DNA of 18,008 nt, from the NCBI GenBank assembly GCA_007130265.1, contig SLST01000536.1, positions 1 through 18,008 on the forward strand, written 5' to 3'. The stretch comes from Spirochaetales bacterium (lineage in GTDB: Bacteria > Spirochaetota > Spirochaetia > DSM-27196 > SLST01). The notes under the pieces were generated by a model. The model made no database searches and had not been told where the DNA came from. It saw only the letters and a program-made list of their open reading frames with translations. The translations under genes and the position numbers were made by a program. Positions 6,053-15,035 of the stretch are shown piece after piece; position 1 is the first letter of the stretch, and every line of letters begins with the position of its first letter.

Positions 6053-9000
6053 ATGCTGACCAAGATGGTCGTCCGTCGGCCAACCACCTTCTTCGTCGTG
6101 TTCGCGTTGGTCACGGCCTTCGGGCTGTACACGGCGATGGACCTGCCCGTCGATCTCCTGCCCGAAATCCAGCCGTCCGTGCTTGTCGTGCAGACCGGCC
6201 TCGAAGGGGCGGGACCGGAGGAGGTCGAGCGTACACTGACACGCCTGCTCGAGGGCACCCTGAGCAATGTAGGGAATCTCAGAGGTATAACGTCGGCGTC
6301 TTCACGGGGCTCCAGCCAGATAACTCTGGAGTTTACCTGGGGCACCAATATGGACGAGGCGACGAACGAGATTCGCGATCGACTGGAACGCGTGCGGGGC
6401 ATGCTCCCCGAGGGAGCGGGCTCACCATCGATTCTGAAGTTCGATCCTTCGCTCATCCCGATCATGCAGCTGCGCGTGACAGGGAACCGCACTCCGGAGG
6501 AGCTGCGCGAGATGGCGCTCGACATCATCCAGCCGCGTCTCGAGCAGCTTGAGGGCATCGCGCTGACGTCGGTGTCCGGCGGCCGCCAGCGCGTTGTCCG
6601 AGTGGACGTTCCGCAGACCCGACTCGAGGCATACGGACTGACGTTCAGCCAGATCGCTCAGGCGCTGCGGTCTCAGAACGTCCAGGTCGGAGGCGGGTCC
6701 ATCACTGAGGGCCAACAGTCGTTCGTCGTCCAGACGGTAGGGGAGTTCGCCTCGTTGGAGGACCTGAAGAACGCCGTCGTGGCTCGTCGGATGGCAGACC
6801 GGAGCGAGCCGGGAGAAGCGCCAATCGCCGTCGGCGTGCGACTGCGCGACATTGCGAACGTGTACGAGGGGCTTCGCACCGAACAATCCGCGGTCTATGT
6901 GAACGGCGAGCCCGGAGTCTCAATCTCCATACAGAAGCAGAGCGACGCCAACTCGGTTCGCGCGGCGGACAACGTGCGTCGACAGATCGACGCGATCAAC
7001 GCGCTGCTGCCGGTGGGCGTACGCGTGGAGGTGCTGACGGACACGACACAGATCATCCGCGATTCGCTCACGACGGTCTCGACGCAGGCGATCTCCGGTG
7101 CGATTCTGGCGATCGTGATCCTGCTCGTCTTCCTGCGCAGCATCAAGGCTACCCTCGTCATAGCGGTCTCGATCCCCACATCGATAATCGTCACGATTAT
7201 GGTCATGTATTTCTGGGGGCTGACCCTCAATCTCATGACCCTTGCCGGACTCGCCCTCGGTGTCGGTCTGCTCGTCGACAACTCGATCGTCATCCTGGAG
7301 AACATCTACCGGTACCGCGAGAGGGGTACGAAGCTGCGCCCTGCGGCCGTCCTCGGGACGCAGGAGATGACAAACGCGATTGTGTCGGCCACGCTGACCA
7401 CGGTCTGCGTGTTCCTGCCGATTGCGCTCTTCCGCGACCAGCTCGACTTCGTTGGCGAGCTCTTCTCGGGTCTCGCGTTCACGGTGGTGATCTCACTCAG
7501 CTCTTCGCTGCTTGTGGCACTCTTTCTGGTCCCGGTCCTTGCGAGCCACTACTTCCCTCTTGCGTCACGGACGCAGCGGCCGTTACACGGGGTCTTGCGA
7601 AAGACGGATGACGCCATGGCGCGGATCTTCCGGGGCCTCGACAACGCCTACAAGCGTGCCGTGCGACGCGCCCTGCGGCACAAGGTGCGAACGGTTGTGG
7701 TGGTGGGTGTGTTGCTGGCCGCGAGTTTCATGCTCATCCCGTCGATCGGGTTCCAGTTTCTGCCCACGCAGCAGCAGGACACGGTACGTGTGAACGTGGC
7801 CCTGCCCGTGGGGACCCGCCTCGACGCTACTCGTGATGTGCTCCAGGAACTCGAGCGAGTCGTCCGTAACGAGATAGAAGGGTACTCGGACGTGGTGCTC
7901 AGTGTTGGTGGATCCGGCGGAAACTCGCACCGCGGCAACCTCACGATTACCCTGCCGGCTTTCGACGAGCGCATCGACACGCAGATCGACATCCAGCAGA
8001 AGCTTCGGCCCTATTTCGACCGGTTTCCCGGGGCAGTCCTCTCGTTCGGAGGAGGCGGTTTCGGCGGTGGCGGTGGCGGCGGCGGTGGCGGTGGCGCCGC
8101 AGGGTTCGCCGGTGGGCCACCCATCGTGATCCTGGTGCGAACGGATGACATCGCCGCGGGCCGTCGGGTGGCCGAGCAGATTCGCGACCTGCTCGAGTCA
8201 TCGGTACCTGAGGTAGTCGATCCGCGCCTGAACATCAGCGAAGGCCTCCCCCAGGTCAATATCGTCATTGACCGTGAGCGCGTGTATGCGCTCGGGCTCG
8301 ATGTGGCAACCGTTGGGCGAGAGGTGCGGGCCAACCTGGATGGAATCGTGGCGTCTCAGCTTCGCGCCGACGGGCGAGAGCGCGACATCTTTCTGATACT
8401 CGAAGAGGCGGACCGCCAACAGATCCGGGACCTCGATCGGATATTCGTGACCAATCAGCAGGGACTGCGGATACCGCTGGCCACGTTTGCCTCGTACGAC
8501 CGTGGCACGGGACCGGTGACAATTCGGCGCCGGAATCAGGCCCGGGAGTTCCGAGTGGAGGCGAACCTTGTCCCCGGCGCCCAGGCGGCGCAGATTGAGC
8601 CGCGAATTCAGGAGCTCATCGCGGAGCGCGTGCCGCAGGAAGACGGTCTGGTGATCGAGTTCGCCGGCGAGCTTGACGATCTGGTGAGATACGGAAGCGT
8701 ATTCGCGGGGATAACGGTCGTCGCGATCCTGCTGGTGTTCGGTGTCATGGCCGCGCAGTTCGAGTCGTTCGTTGATCCGTTCATTATCTTCTTCAGCATT
8801 CCGCTCACGCTCATAGGGGTCATCGGAATCCACTTCATCGCGGGGGTCAATCTCACGGTCTTCGCCGCTGTCGGTCTAGTGATGCTGGTGGGCATCGTCG
8901 TGAACAACGGCATCGTCCTCGTCGACTACACCAATCTGCTCCGTGCGCGGGGCATGGATCTGACCGAAGCCTGTGTGGAGGCCGGGGGGAACCGGTTGCG

Positions 9001-9262
9001 CCCGATCCTGATGACAACGCTCACCACGGTGCTCGGACTGGTGCCTATCGCATTCTTCGTGGGCGAAGGCTCCGATCTGATTCAGCCCATTGCCCTGACG
9101 GTGATCGGCGGACTCACCGTGAGCGCAGCCCTTACGCTCTTCTTTGTTCCGGTGCTCTACGCCGCGTTCAACAAGAGCGCCGATCGCCGCAACGCGCGCC
9201 GGGCGGCGCAGATAGAGCGCAGATACGAGCACGTCGAGTCTGAAGGAGAGGTCTCGCCATGA
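6053..9262 (+). CDS. RND efflux permease, HAE1/AcrB-like inner membrane pump
   Basis: Proton-driven inner membrane pump, 1069 residues, the normal length for the HAE1 branch. ATG 6053 follows GGAG at 6040-6043 and the adaptor stop. The N-terminus (MLTKMVVRRPTTFFVVFALV) is TM1, followed by the periplasmic PN1/PN2 region. TM4 carries GLLVDNSIVILENI with D409-N410 where AcrB has D407-D408. The second half repeats the plan, with GIVVNNGIVLVDY (N951-N952) in place of AcrB K940-N941. This relay variant is shared by SwrC-like pumps. Residues 666-688 are extraordinarily glycine-rich (see separate entry). Substrate class is probably drugs, lipids or amphiphiles, since the protein is of HAE1 and not heavy-metal type; it cannot be narrowed further. 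The stop overlaps the next gene by ATGA. Confidence 0.95.
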   Translation: MLTKMVVRRPTTFFVVFALVTAFGLYTAMDLPVDLLPEIQPSVLVVQTGLEGAGPEEVERTLTRLLEGTLSNVGNLRGITSASSRGSSQITLEFTWGTNMDEATNEIRDRLERVRGMLPEGAGSPSILKFDPSLIPIMQLRVTGNRTPEELREMALDIIQPRLEQLEGIALTSVSGGRQRVVRVDVPQTRLEAYGLTFSQIAQALRSQNVQVGGGSITEGQQSFVVQTVGEFASLEDLKNAVVARRMADRSEPGEAPIAVGVRLRDIANVYEGLRTEQSAVYVNGEPGVSISIQKQSDANSVRAADNVRRQIDAINALLPVGVRVEVLTDTTQIIRDSLTTVSTQAISGAILAIVILLVFLRSIKATLVIAVSIPTSIIVTIMVMYFWGLTLNLMTLAGLALGVGLLVDNSIVILENIYRYRERGTKLRPAAVLGTQEMTNAIVSATLTTVCVFLPIALFRDQLDFVGELFSGLAFTVVISLSSSLLVALFLVPVLASHYFPLASRTQRPLHGVLRKTDDAMARIFRGLDNAYKRAVRRALRHKVRTVVVVGVLLAASFMLIPSIGFQFLPTQQQDTVRVNVALPVGTRLDATRDVLQELERVVRNEIEGYSDVVLSVGGSGGNSHRGNLTITLPAFDERIDTQIDIQQKLRPYFDRFPGAVLSFGGGGFGGGGGGGGGGGAAGFAGGPPIVILVRTDDIAAGRRVAEQIRDLLESSVPEVVDPRLNISEGLPQVNIVIDRERVYALGLDVATVGREVRANLDGIVASQLRADGRERDIFLILEEADRQQIRDLDRIFVTNQQGLRIPLATFASYDRGTGPVTIRRRNQAREFRVEANLVPGAQAAQIEPRIQELIAERVPQEDGLVIEFAGELDDLVRYGSVFAGITVVAILLVFGVMAAQFESFVDPFIIFFSIPLTLIGVIGIHFIAGVNLTVFAAVGLVMLVGIVVNNGIVLVDYTNLLRARGMDLTEACVEAGGNRLRPILMTTLTTVLGLVPIAFFVGEGSDLIQPIALTVIGGLTVSAALTLFFVPVLYAAFNKSADRRNARRAAQIERRYEHVESEGEVSP
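8048..8095 (+). repeat. GGT/GGC triplet tract encoding poly-glycine in the RND permease
   Basis: Sixteen codons encode four glycines, one phenylalanine and eleven consecutive glycines (residues 666-681 of the permease). The eleven-glycine part, 8063-8095, uses only GGT and GGC, so it is a near-perfect simple sequence. AAGFAGG follows. Triplet slippage would alter linker length without breaking the frame. The many GG runs on the coding strand could also form a two-tetrad G-quadruplex. Confidence 0.9.
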
Positions 9263-9552
9263 CGAGAACGGAAGTCATCACAAACCGGGCACTCGAAGAG
9301 GATCTCCTCGAGCAACTGCACGAGCTGCGTGTCCCGTCTATGTACACGAAGTTTCCGGCGGCTCACGGAGCAGGTACCAGCGGCGAGCGACACGGCGATC
9401 ACATCTGGCCTGAAGAGAATGCCGTCTATCTGTTCTATACCGATGATGCCACGGCAGACGCGATCGTGGAGGCCGTGCGTCGGGTGAAGGTTACCTTTCC
9501 GGACACAGGCATCAAGCTTTTTCAGTTCCGCGTGGAGGCAACCGAGCTATGA
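9259..9552 (+). CDS. PG0541-family transporter-associated PII-like protein
   Basis: A 97-residue cytoplasmic protein whose ATG overlaps the permease stop (ATGA, 9259-9262), with AAGGAG at 9243-9248 as ribosome binding site. Translational coupling to the pump is therefore likely. The sequence alternates beta and alpha segments in a ferredoxin-like pattern: an N-terminal helix LEEDLLEQLHEL, a mid region with HGDHIWPEENAVYLFY, then DATADAIVEAVRRVKVTFP and a final strand IKLFQFRVEATEL. This fits the small GlnB/PII-like family annotated as PG0541, which is repeatedly found beside RND pump genes. PII-like proteins usually bind a small ligand and regulate a transporter or enzyme. Here the natural guess is a trimeric sensor acting on the permease. 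No ligand is known to me for this family, so the role is inference. Confidence 0.75.
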   Translation: MTRTEVITNRALEEDLLEQLHELRVPSMYTKFPAAHGAGTSGERHGDHIWPEENAVYLFYTDDATADAIVEAVRRVKVTFPDTGIKLFQFRVEATEL

Positions 9553-9628
9553 ACGGTGGTTTTACGCGGTGTTTACACACGCTACATGTGGGCGACGTAT
9601 CATCACGACAAGAGCTTTGGAGGAATGA

Positions 9629-10636
9629 ATGAAGAAAGGAGTCCTGATTCTGACTCTGATCGCGGTGCCGCTCCTGACGCACGCGGAGGGACTGGCGGCG
9701 GTCCTGCGATCGGCCCGGGAGGTCAACGAGACCTACCTGGAACTGCAGGTCGACGCCGAGCTTGCCGAGCTGCGGTACGAGAAGGCCCGCATCGAGGCGA
9801 GAGATCAGATCGCCGTGCTGACCGCCGAATCGACCTACCTGGGCGCGCAGGCGGACCATCTGCGGTCTCTGCAGTCCTTCTACGCTGAGGTTGTTGATGC
9901 AACGTACGGGGCGGTGATCGCTGAGCACGACCGACAGATCGCTGAACGAAACGAGGAGCTTGCCCGGAACGAGGAGGCAGCCATGGAGGTACGGTTCCGC
10001 AACGGCCTCGTACCGGAAGGAGACCTGATCGACACGAGGATCGCAGTTCGGTCGGCCGCCGTGGAGCGTGAGGAGCGCTCGTGGCAGTTCAGCGACGCGC
10101 TCGATGCTCTCGCCGACGCAACGGGACGAACGCTCGCTGAGATCGCGCACCCCGCGCCACCGTCATTCTCTTCGCCGATGAACGCCGACGAGTGGGTCGC
10201 AGCCGACCCGGGCGTTGCACGCGCCCGGATCGCGCAGGAGATCGCGGAGGTGCGCCTTACGCGGCTACCGTCCAACGCACCGGAGTTTGACCGCATGGCG
10301 CTTGAAACCGAGCTCGAGCGGGCGCGCCTGGCGACGGACCGGGCGATCAACGCGTCGGAGCGGGCCTACGAGTCGCTCGAGCGGCGCCTCACGACGCTAC
10401 CGCAGATTCTCACGATCCGAACGGAGCAGTTACAGCTCAACGATGCCCTGCACCGCGAAGCGCAGGAGCGCTTTGATCGGGGGCTGATCACGGCCGCTCA
10501 GCGGGACCAGACGTTCACGCGGGTCCTGACCGCTCGCAGGAATCTCATCGACTCCCAGAGGAACTACGTTCGCGTCGTTCTCGAGTACGCCGCCCTGGCG
10601 GGCATTGATCCGGAGGAAGTCCTTGATCACACGTAA
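9629..10636 (+). CDS. TolC-like protein 1, apparently lacking both outer-membrane beta-hairpins
   Basis: A 335-residue exported protein of the TolC/outer membrane efflux protein family. The ATG at 9629 sits 4 nt after GGAGGA (9619-9624); the ATG at 9625 is out of frame. A signal peptide ends at THA, about residue 19. Two structural repeats are visible. Each ends in the family's 'G-x3-equatorial' helix pair: RFRNGLVPEGDLIDTRIAV near 122-140 and RFDRGLITAAQRDQTFTRV near 281-299. At both places where TolC proteins have a pair of beta strands (here about 57-82 and 206-228), the chain runs on in short, charged, helix-prone sequence. The protein is about 100 residues shorter than its neighbour TolC-like 2, close to the size of two hairpins. 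The frame is intact, so this is not a broken gene. It may be a barrel-less, purely periplasmic helical tube or a subunit mixed with TolC-like 2. Confidence 0.85.
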   Translation: MKKGVLILTLIAVPLLTHAEGLAAVLRSAREVNETYLELQVDAELAELRYEKARIEARDQIAVLTAESTYLGAQADHLRSLQSFYAEVVDATYGAVIAEHDRQIAERNEELARNEEAAMEVRFRNGLVPEGDLIDTRIAVRSAAVEREERSWQFSDALDALADATGRTLAEIAHPAPPSFSSPMNADEWVAADPGVARARIAQEIAEVRLTRLPSNAPEFDRMALETELERARLATDRAINASERAYESLERRLTTLPQILTIRTEQLQLNDALHREAQERFDRGLITAAQRDQTFTRVLTARRNLIDSQRNYVRVVLEYAALAGIDPEEVLDHT

Positions 10637-11930
10637 GTATTGGATTATCGCGGCCGCGCTTCTCGTCTGGGCAGCCGGCCCATCGCTGCTCGCCCTGAGT
10701 TGGGACGACCTCCTCGGCGAGCGCCTCGAAGAGAACCTCGCGTACCGGCAGGCCGCGCTTCAGCTCCGTCAGGCCGAGCTGCGCGTCGCACAGTACGACG
10801 ACTTCTACGTCCCCTACCTGAGCGTCGGCACACCGGGCCAGACCTCTATCCTGTACGTCGGTGGCGAGGGCGGAGGGCTGCAGCCGTTCGGTCTCCAGCC
10901 GTCGCTCACCTTCTCCAACGTCTTCGGAACGAGCGTCGCGCTCGGGCTGCCAATCACGGTCGCCCCCTCCCCGGACGAGGGCCAGGACGCACTCACGGTA
11001 GGCGACCCGGGCCTGACCGTATCGCGCAGGATATTCGAGGAGACGAACGCGGCTCTCCTCAGTGCCCGCGCCGCGCTGGTTCGGGCGCGGGATGCGGCGA
11101 CGACTGCCCATGCGGACGTACGGATCGGCCTCGTGAACGAGGTGTTCGAGGCGCGCGCGGCGGTGCAGACGCTCTCAGATACCCGGCAACGGCTCGAGAA
11201 CGCCCGCCGCATGCGAGATGGTTCGCGCGATGAAACCGCGGAGCGCGACCTCGAACGCGGCATCCTGCAGGCCGAACGCGCGGTCATCCAGGCCGAACGC
11301 GCGCTGCGGAACATCGACGAACGGATCATCGGGCAGGCCGACGCCCTGTACGCGGACATTCTCGATCGGTTCGACGAGTGGATCGCCGACCTCCCCGAAC
11401 CGGACACGATTCCGCGGACCACCGCCGGGATCGAGGCGCAGCAGATGACGGTCGCCGCGGCCGAGGCGAGGCGCGCCTTCGCGTTCCTGCCGTATGTTCC
11501 CAACCCATCTCTCTCGGCATCCGTGTCCTGGGACCGGGACGAGAGTGAGCTCAACTGGAGCATCGGGCTGCAGTTCTCGGTGACGCTCGTCGACCGAGGC
11601 GAGCGCGCCGTGGCCGCTCTCGAGCGGCGCGAGGGTGCGGAGATCGAGCGGTTGCGGCTCGACGCGGCGGTGGAGGCGTTCGACCGGAACGTTCGAGCGG
11701 CATGGGAGGAGCTCGAGCTCCTCGCGATCGACTCCCGGATCCGGGCGCTCGACCTCGAGGACCAGACTGAAACGACCGAACGGACGCGCGAACTCTATGC
11801 GGCCGGGTTCGCTACGGAGGAGAGCCTCGTCTCCGCGGAGCTCGCGCTCTCCTCGGCAGAGCTCGCCGCCGGGCGGGCCGAGCACGACTACCGCGTGCAG
11901 CAGCTGCGGGTGATGCGGCTCTTCGAGTGA
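10623..11930 (+). CDS. TolC family outer membrane efflux protein (TolC-like 2)
   Basis: A 435-residue outer membrane channel of the TolC family, the exit duct of the pump. The best start is TTG 10623, 5 nt after GGAGGA at 10612-10617, inside the end of the preceding gene (14-nt overlap). A TTG six codons upstream is possible. The signal peptide is residues ~1-25 (YWIIAAALLVWAAGPSLLA). Both barrel segments are present. The first, about 61-137, is unusually long and glycine-rich (SILYVGGEGGGLQ, SVALGLPITVAPS). The second, about 289-325, is classical (PSLSASVSWDRDES, SIGLQFSVTLVDRGE). Long coiled-coil helices follow each, and the C-terminal repeat LYAAGFATEESLVSAELALS matches the family. The gene closes the operon and converges on the minus-strand gene ending at 11944. 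Confidence 0.92.
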   Translation: MITRKYWIIAAALLVWAAGPSLLALSWDDLLGERLEENLAYRQAALQLRQAELRVAQYDDFYVPYLSVGTPGQTSILYVGGEGGGLQPFGLQPSLTFSNVFGTSVALGLPITVAPSPDEGQDALTVGDPGLTVSRRIFEETNAALLSARAALVRARDAATTAHADVRIGLVNEVFEARAAVQTLSDTRQRLENARRMRDGSRDETAERDLERGILQAERAVIQAERALRNIDERIIGQADALYADILDRFDEWIADLPEPDTIPRTTAGIEAQQMTVAAAEARRAFAFLPYVPNPSLSASVSWDRDESELNWSIGLQFSVTLVDRGERAVAALERREGAEIERLRLDAAVEAFDRNVRAAWEELELLAIDSRIRALDLEDQTETTERTRELYAAGFATEESLVSAELALSSAELAAGRAEHDYRVQQLRVMRLFE

Positions 11931-11943
11931 GCCGCCCCGACGG

Positions 11944-12442
11944 TCAGAGCTCCACGATCGCGGGAAACATGGGCGCCTCTCCCGCGCGCCTGACCGCCGG
12001 CAGCTGTTCGAACATCACGAGTTCCTCGATGAACCGGTGCACGAAGCGGCAGACGAGGACGCCGGCCGGGAGATCGCCGGCGTCGGGGCCCTCGACGCCG
12101 CGCATGAACACAAGGACCGCCCACCCGTCGCGGTGCGCATGGTAGAAGATCTCGCCGTCGGCCGATCGCAGCCGGCGCTCCTCGCAGGGGACGACGGGCC
12201 ACTGTGCTGGTCCGGGGAGCGGGTTCGTCGCGTAGACGACCTCCACGAAGCGGACGCCTATCCGGTACTCCGCGTACCAGTGGGGGGTGACGTCCGGGGC
12301 GAGCGCGTCGATTCCTCGGCGCCGTTCCGGCCCCACCTGAAGGACAGCCACCGGTTCCTCCTGCGCCGGGAGCAGGGGAGCACCGCCGGGAGGAATCACG
12401 CCGCCCAAGAGCACGAAGGCGAGGGCAGCGAAGCGGGCGAAC

Positions 12443-12459
<17 letters not shown>
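11944..12459 (-). CDS. exported hypothetical protein downstream of glmS
   Basis: I do not recognise this 171-residue protein. It starts at GTG 12459, 17 nt inside the end of glmS, with only a weak GAAGA-type ribosome binding site. This suggests translation coupled to glmS. The N-terminus (NRFARFAALAFVLLGGVIPP, then a Pro/Ala segment up to LLPAQ) is a plausible Sec signal peptide, so the protein is probably periplasmic. The mature part is beta-rich and aromatic: HWYAEYRIGVRFVEVVYATN, then GEIFYHAHRDGWAVLVFMRG. Two cysteines (C92, C137) could form a disulfide. The final 30 residues (RFIEELVMFEQLP) are helical. It has no lipobox. Codon use resembles that of its neighbours, and the long frame without antisense conservation constraints argues that it is real. 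Confidence 0.7.
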
Positions 12460-14265
<1,806 letters not shown>

Positions 14266-14266
<1 letters not shown>

Positions 14267-14889
14267 TAGCTGCCTCCCACGTTGGCGAGCTGGTTGAGCC
14301 GGCTCTTGTCGACGAGCCGGATTGCGTTCCCCTTGATCGCCACGACGTTCGCGGAAGCGAGCTCTTTGAGGTGATCCTGAACCAGTTGCGGCGGCGTCTC
14401 CAGGTTGAGCGAGATCTGCTCGACGGTGCGATCGAGCGGCAGGTGCTGCTCGTCCGGTTTTCGGTCGCCGAACCTCGTGTAGAGATTGAGCGCGATCAGG
14501 CTCCGCTGGTTGCGCTGGAACATGAGCTGGATCTGGCCGTTGGCGTTCTGGAGCCGACGGCACAGCTTGTCGATGACGTTCAGCGCGATCTTGGCGTTCT
14601 TCTCGATCATCCCCATGAACCCCTGCCGGTCGAACGCGAGCAGGTGGGTCGTATTGACGGCGGTTGCCGTCGCCGTTCGGGCCATGCGCGAGACGATCGC
14701 CATCTCGCCAAAGAAGTCGCCCTTCTCGAGGACCGCGAGCTCGTGCTCCCGACCGCCTACGTTCTTGGAGATTCTCACTTGCCCGGACTGGATGATGTAC
14801 ATATGCTCGCCCTGGTCGCCCTCGTGAAAGATCGTCTTTCCCGCGTCGAACGACTGACCGTACTTCTCGAAGAGCGGATTTTCCGCCAT
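14266..14889 (-). CDS. Crp/Fnr-type cyclic-nucleotide-binding regulator
   Basis: A 207-residue protein with the CRP fold. ATG 14889 is preceded by an AGGGGGG ribosome binding site. Residues ~12-115 form the cyclic-nucleotide-binding domain (FDAGKTIFHEGDQGEHMYII, SGQVRIS). Its phosphate-binding cassette is GDFFGEMAIVSRMARTATATA-like, with E62 and R71 in the positions that bind cyclic nucleotide in CRP. A long linker helix (about 100-135) is followed by a winged-helix region at ~150-200 (LDRTVEQISLNLETPPQLVQ, then IKGNAIRLVDKSRL). The recognition helix lacks the usual RETV motif of CRP, so DNA binding is likely but not assured. Its stop overlaps the glmS start by one base, so the two are one transcription and translation unit. 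The regulator may control itself, glmS or distant genes. Confidence 0.88.
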
Positions 14890-14913
14890 GCAGCCCCCCT
14901 CTTTCCGGCTTCG

Positions 14914-14943
14914 AGTATACCGCACGCATCGTGCCGCTCTCAA
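14914..14943 (-). promoter_or_regulatory. promoter of the regulator-glmS operon
   Basis: On the minus strand, TTGAGA (14938-14943, five of six) and TATACT (14914-14919, five of six) are separated by 18 nt. Transcription would start near 14907, leaving an ~18-nt leader that contains the G-rich ribosome binding site. The rest of the 146-bp intergenic gap (14890-15035) shows no convincing plus-strand promoter. A TTTACA at 14978-14983 has no matching -10. Confidence 0.65.
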
Positions 14944-15035
14944 GTTCGGCAGGGTGCTCTGTCGCGTCCCCCCCTTCTTTACAAGCGTCGGCACCGTTTT
15001 CGGCGTGAGAGAAGTGAGGCAGGAAGGAGGATTCC

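Noticed and set aside
5236..6558. A 440-codon open frame antisense to the adaptor and permease genes
   Set aside because: It crosses the junction of two well-supported genes and its product is low-complexity (Ser/Arg-rich). It has no credible start site.
9561..9602. Promoter before TolC-like 1 (TTTACA at 9572-9577) and a small GTGTTTACAC palindrome
   Set aside because: No acceptable -10 lies at 16-19 nt. The 76-bp gap between genes of one operon does not require a promoter.
9629..10636. TolC-like 1 as a frameshifted or degraded gene
   Set aside because: The frame is uninterrupted with a signal peptide, a strong ribosome binding site and both repeat ends intact. The two missing segments fall exactly at the hairpin positions, which is not what random decay would give.
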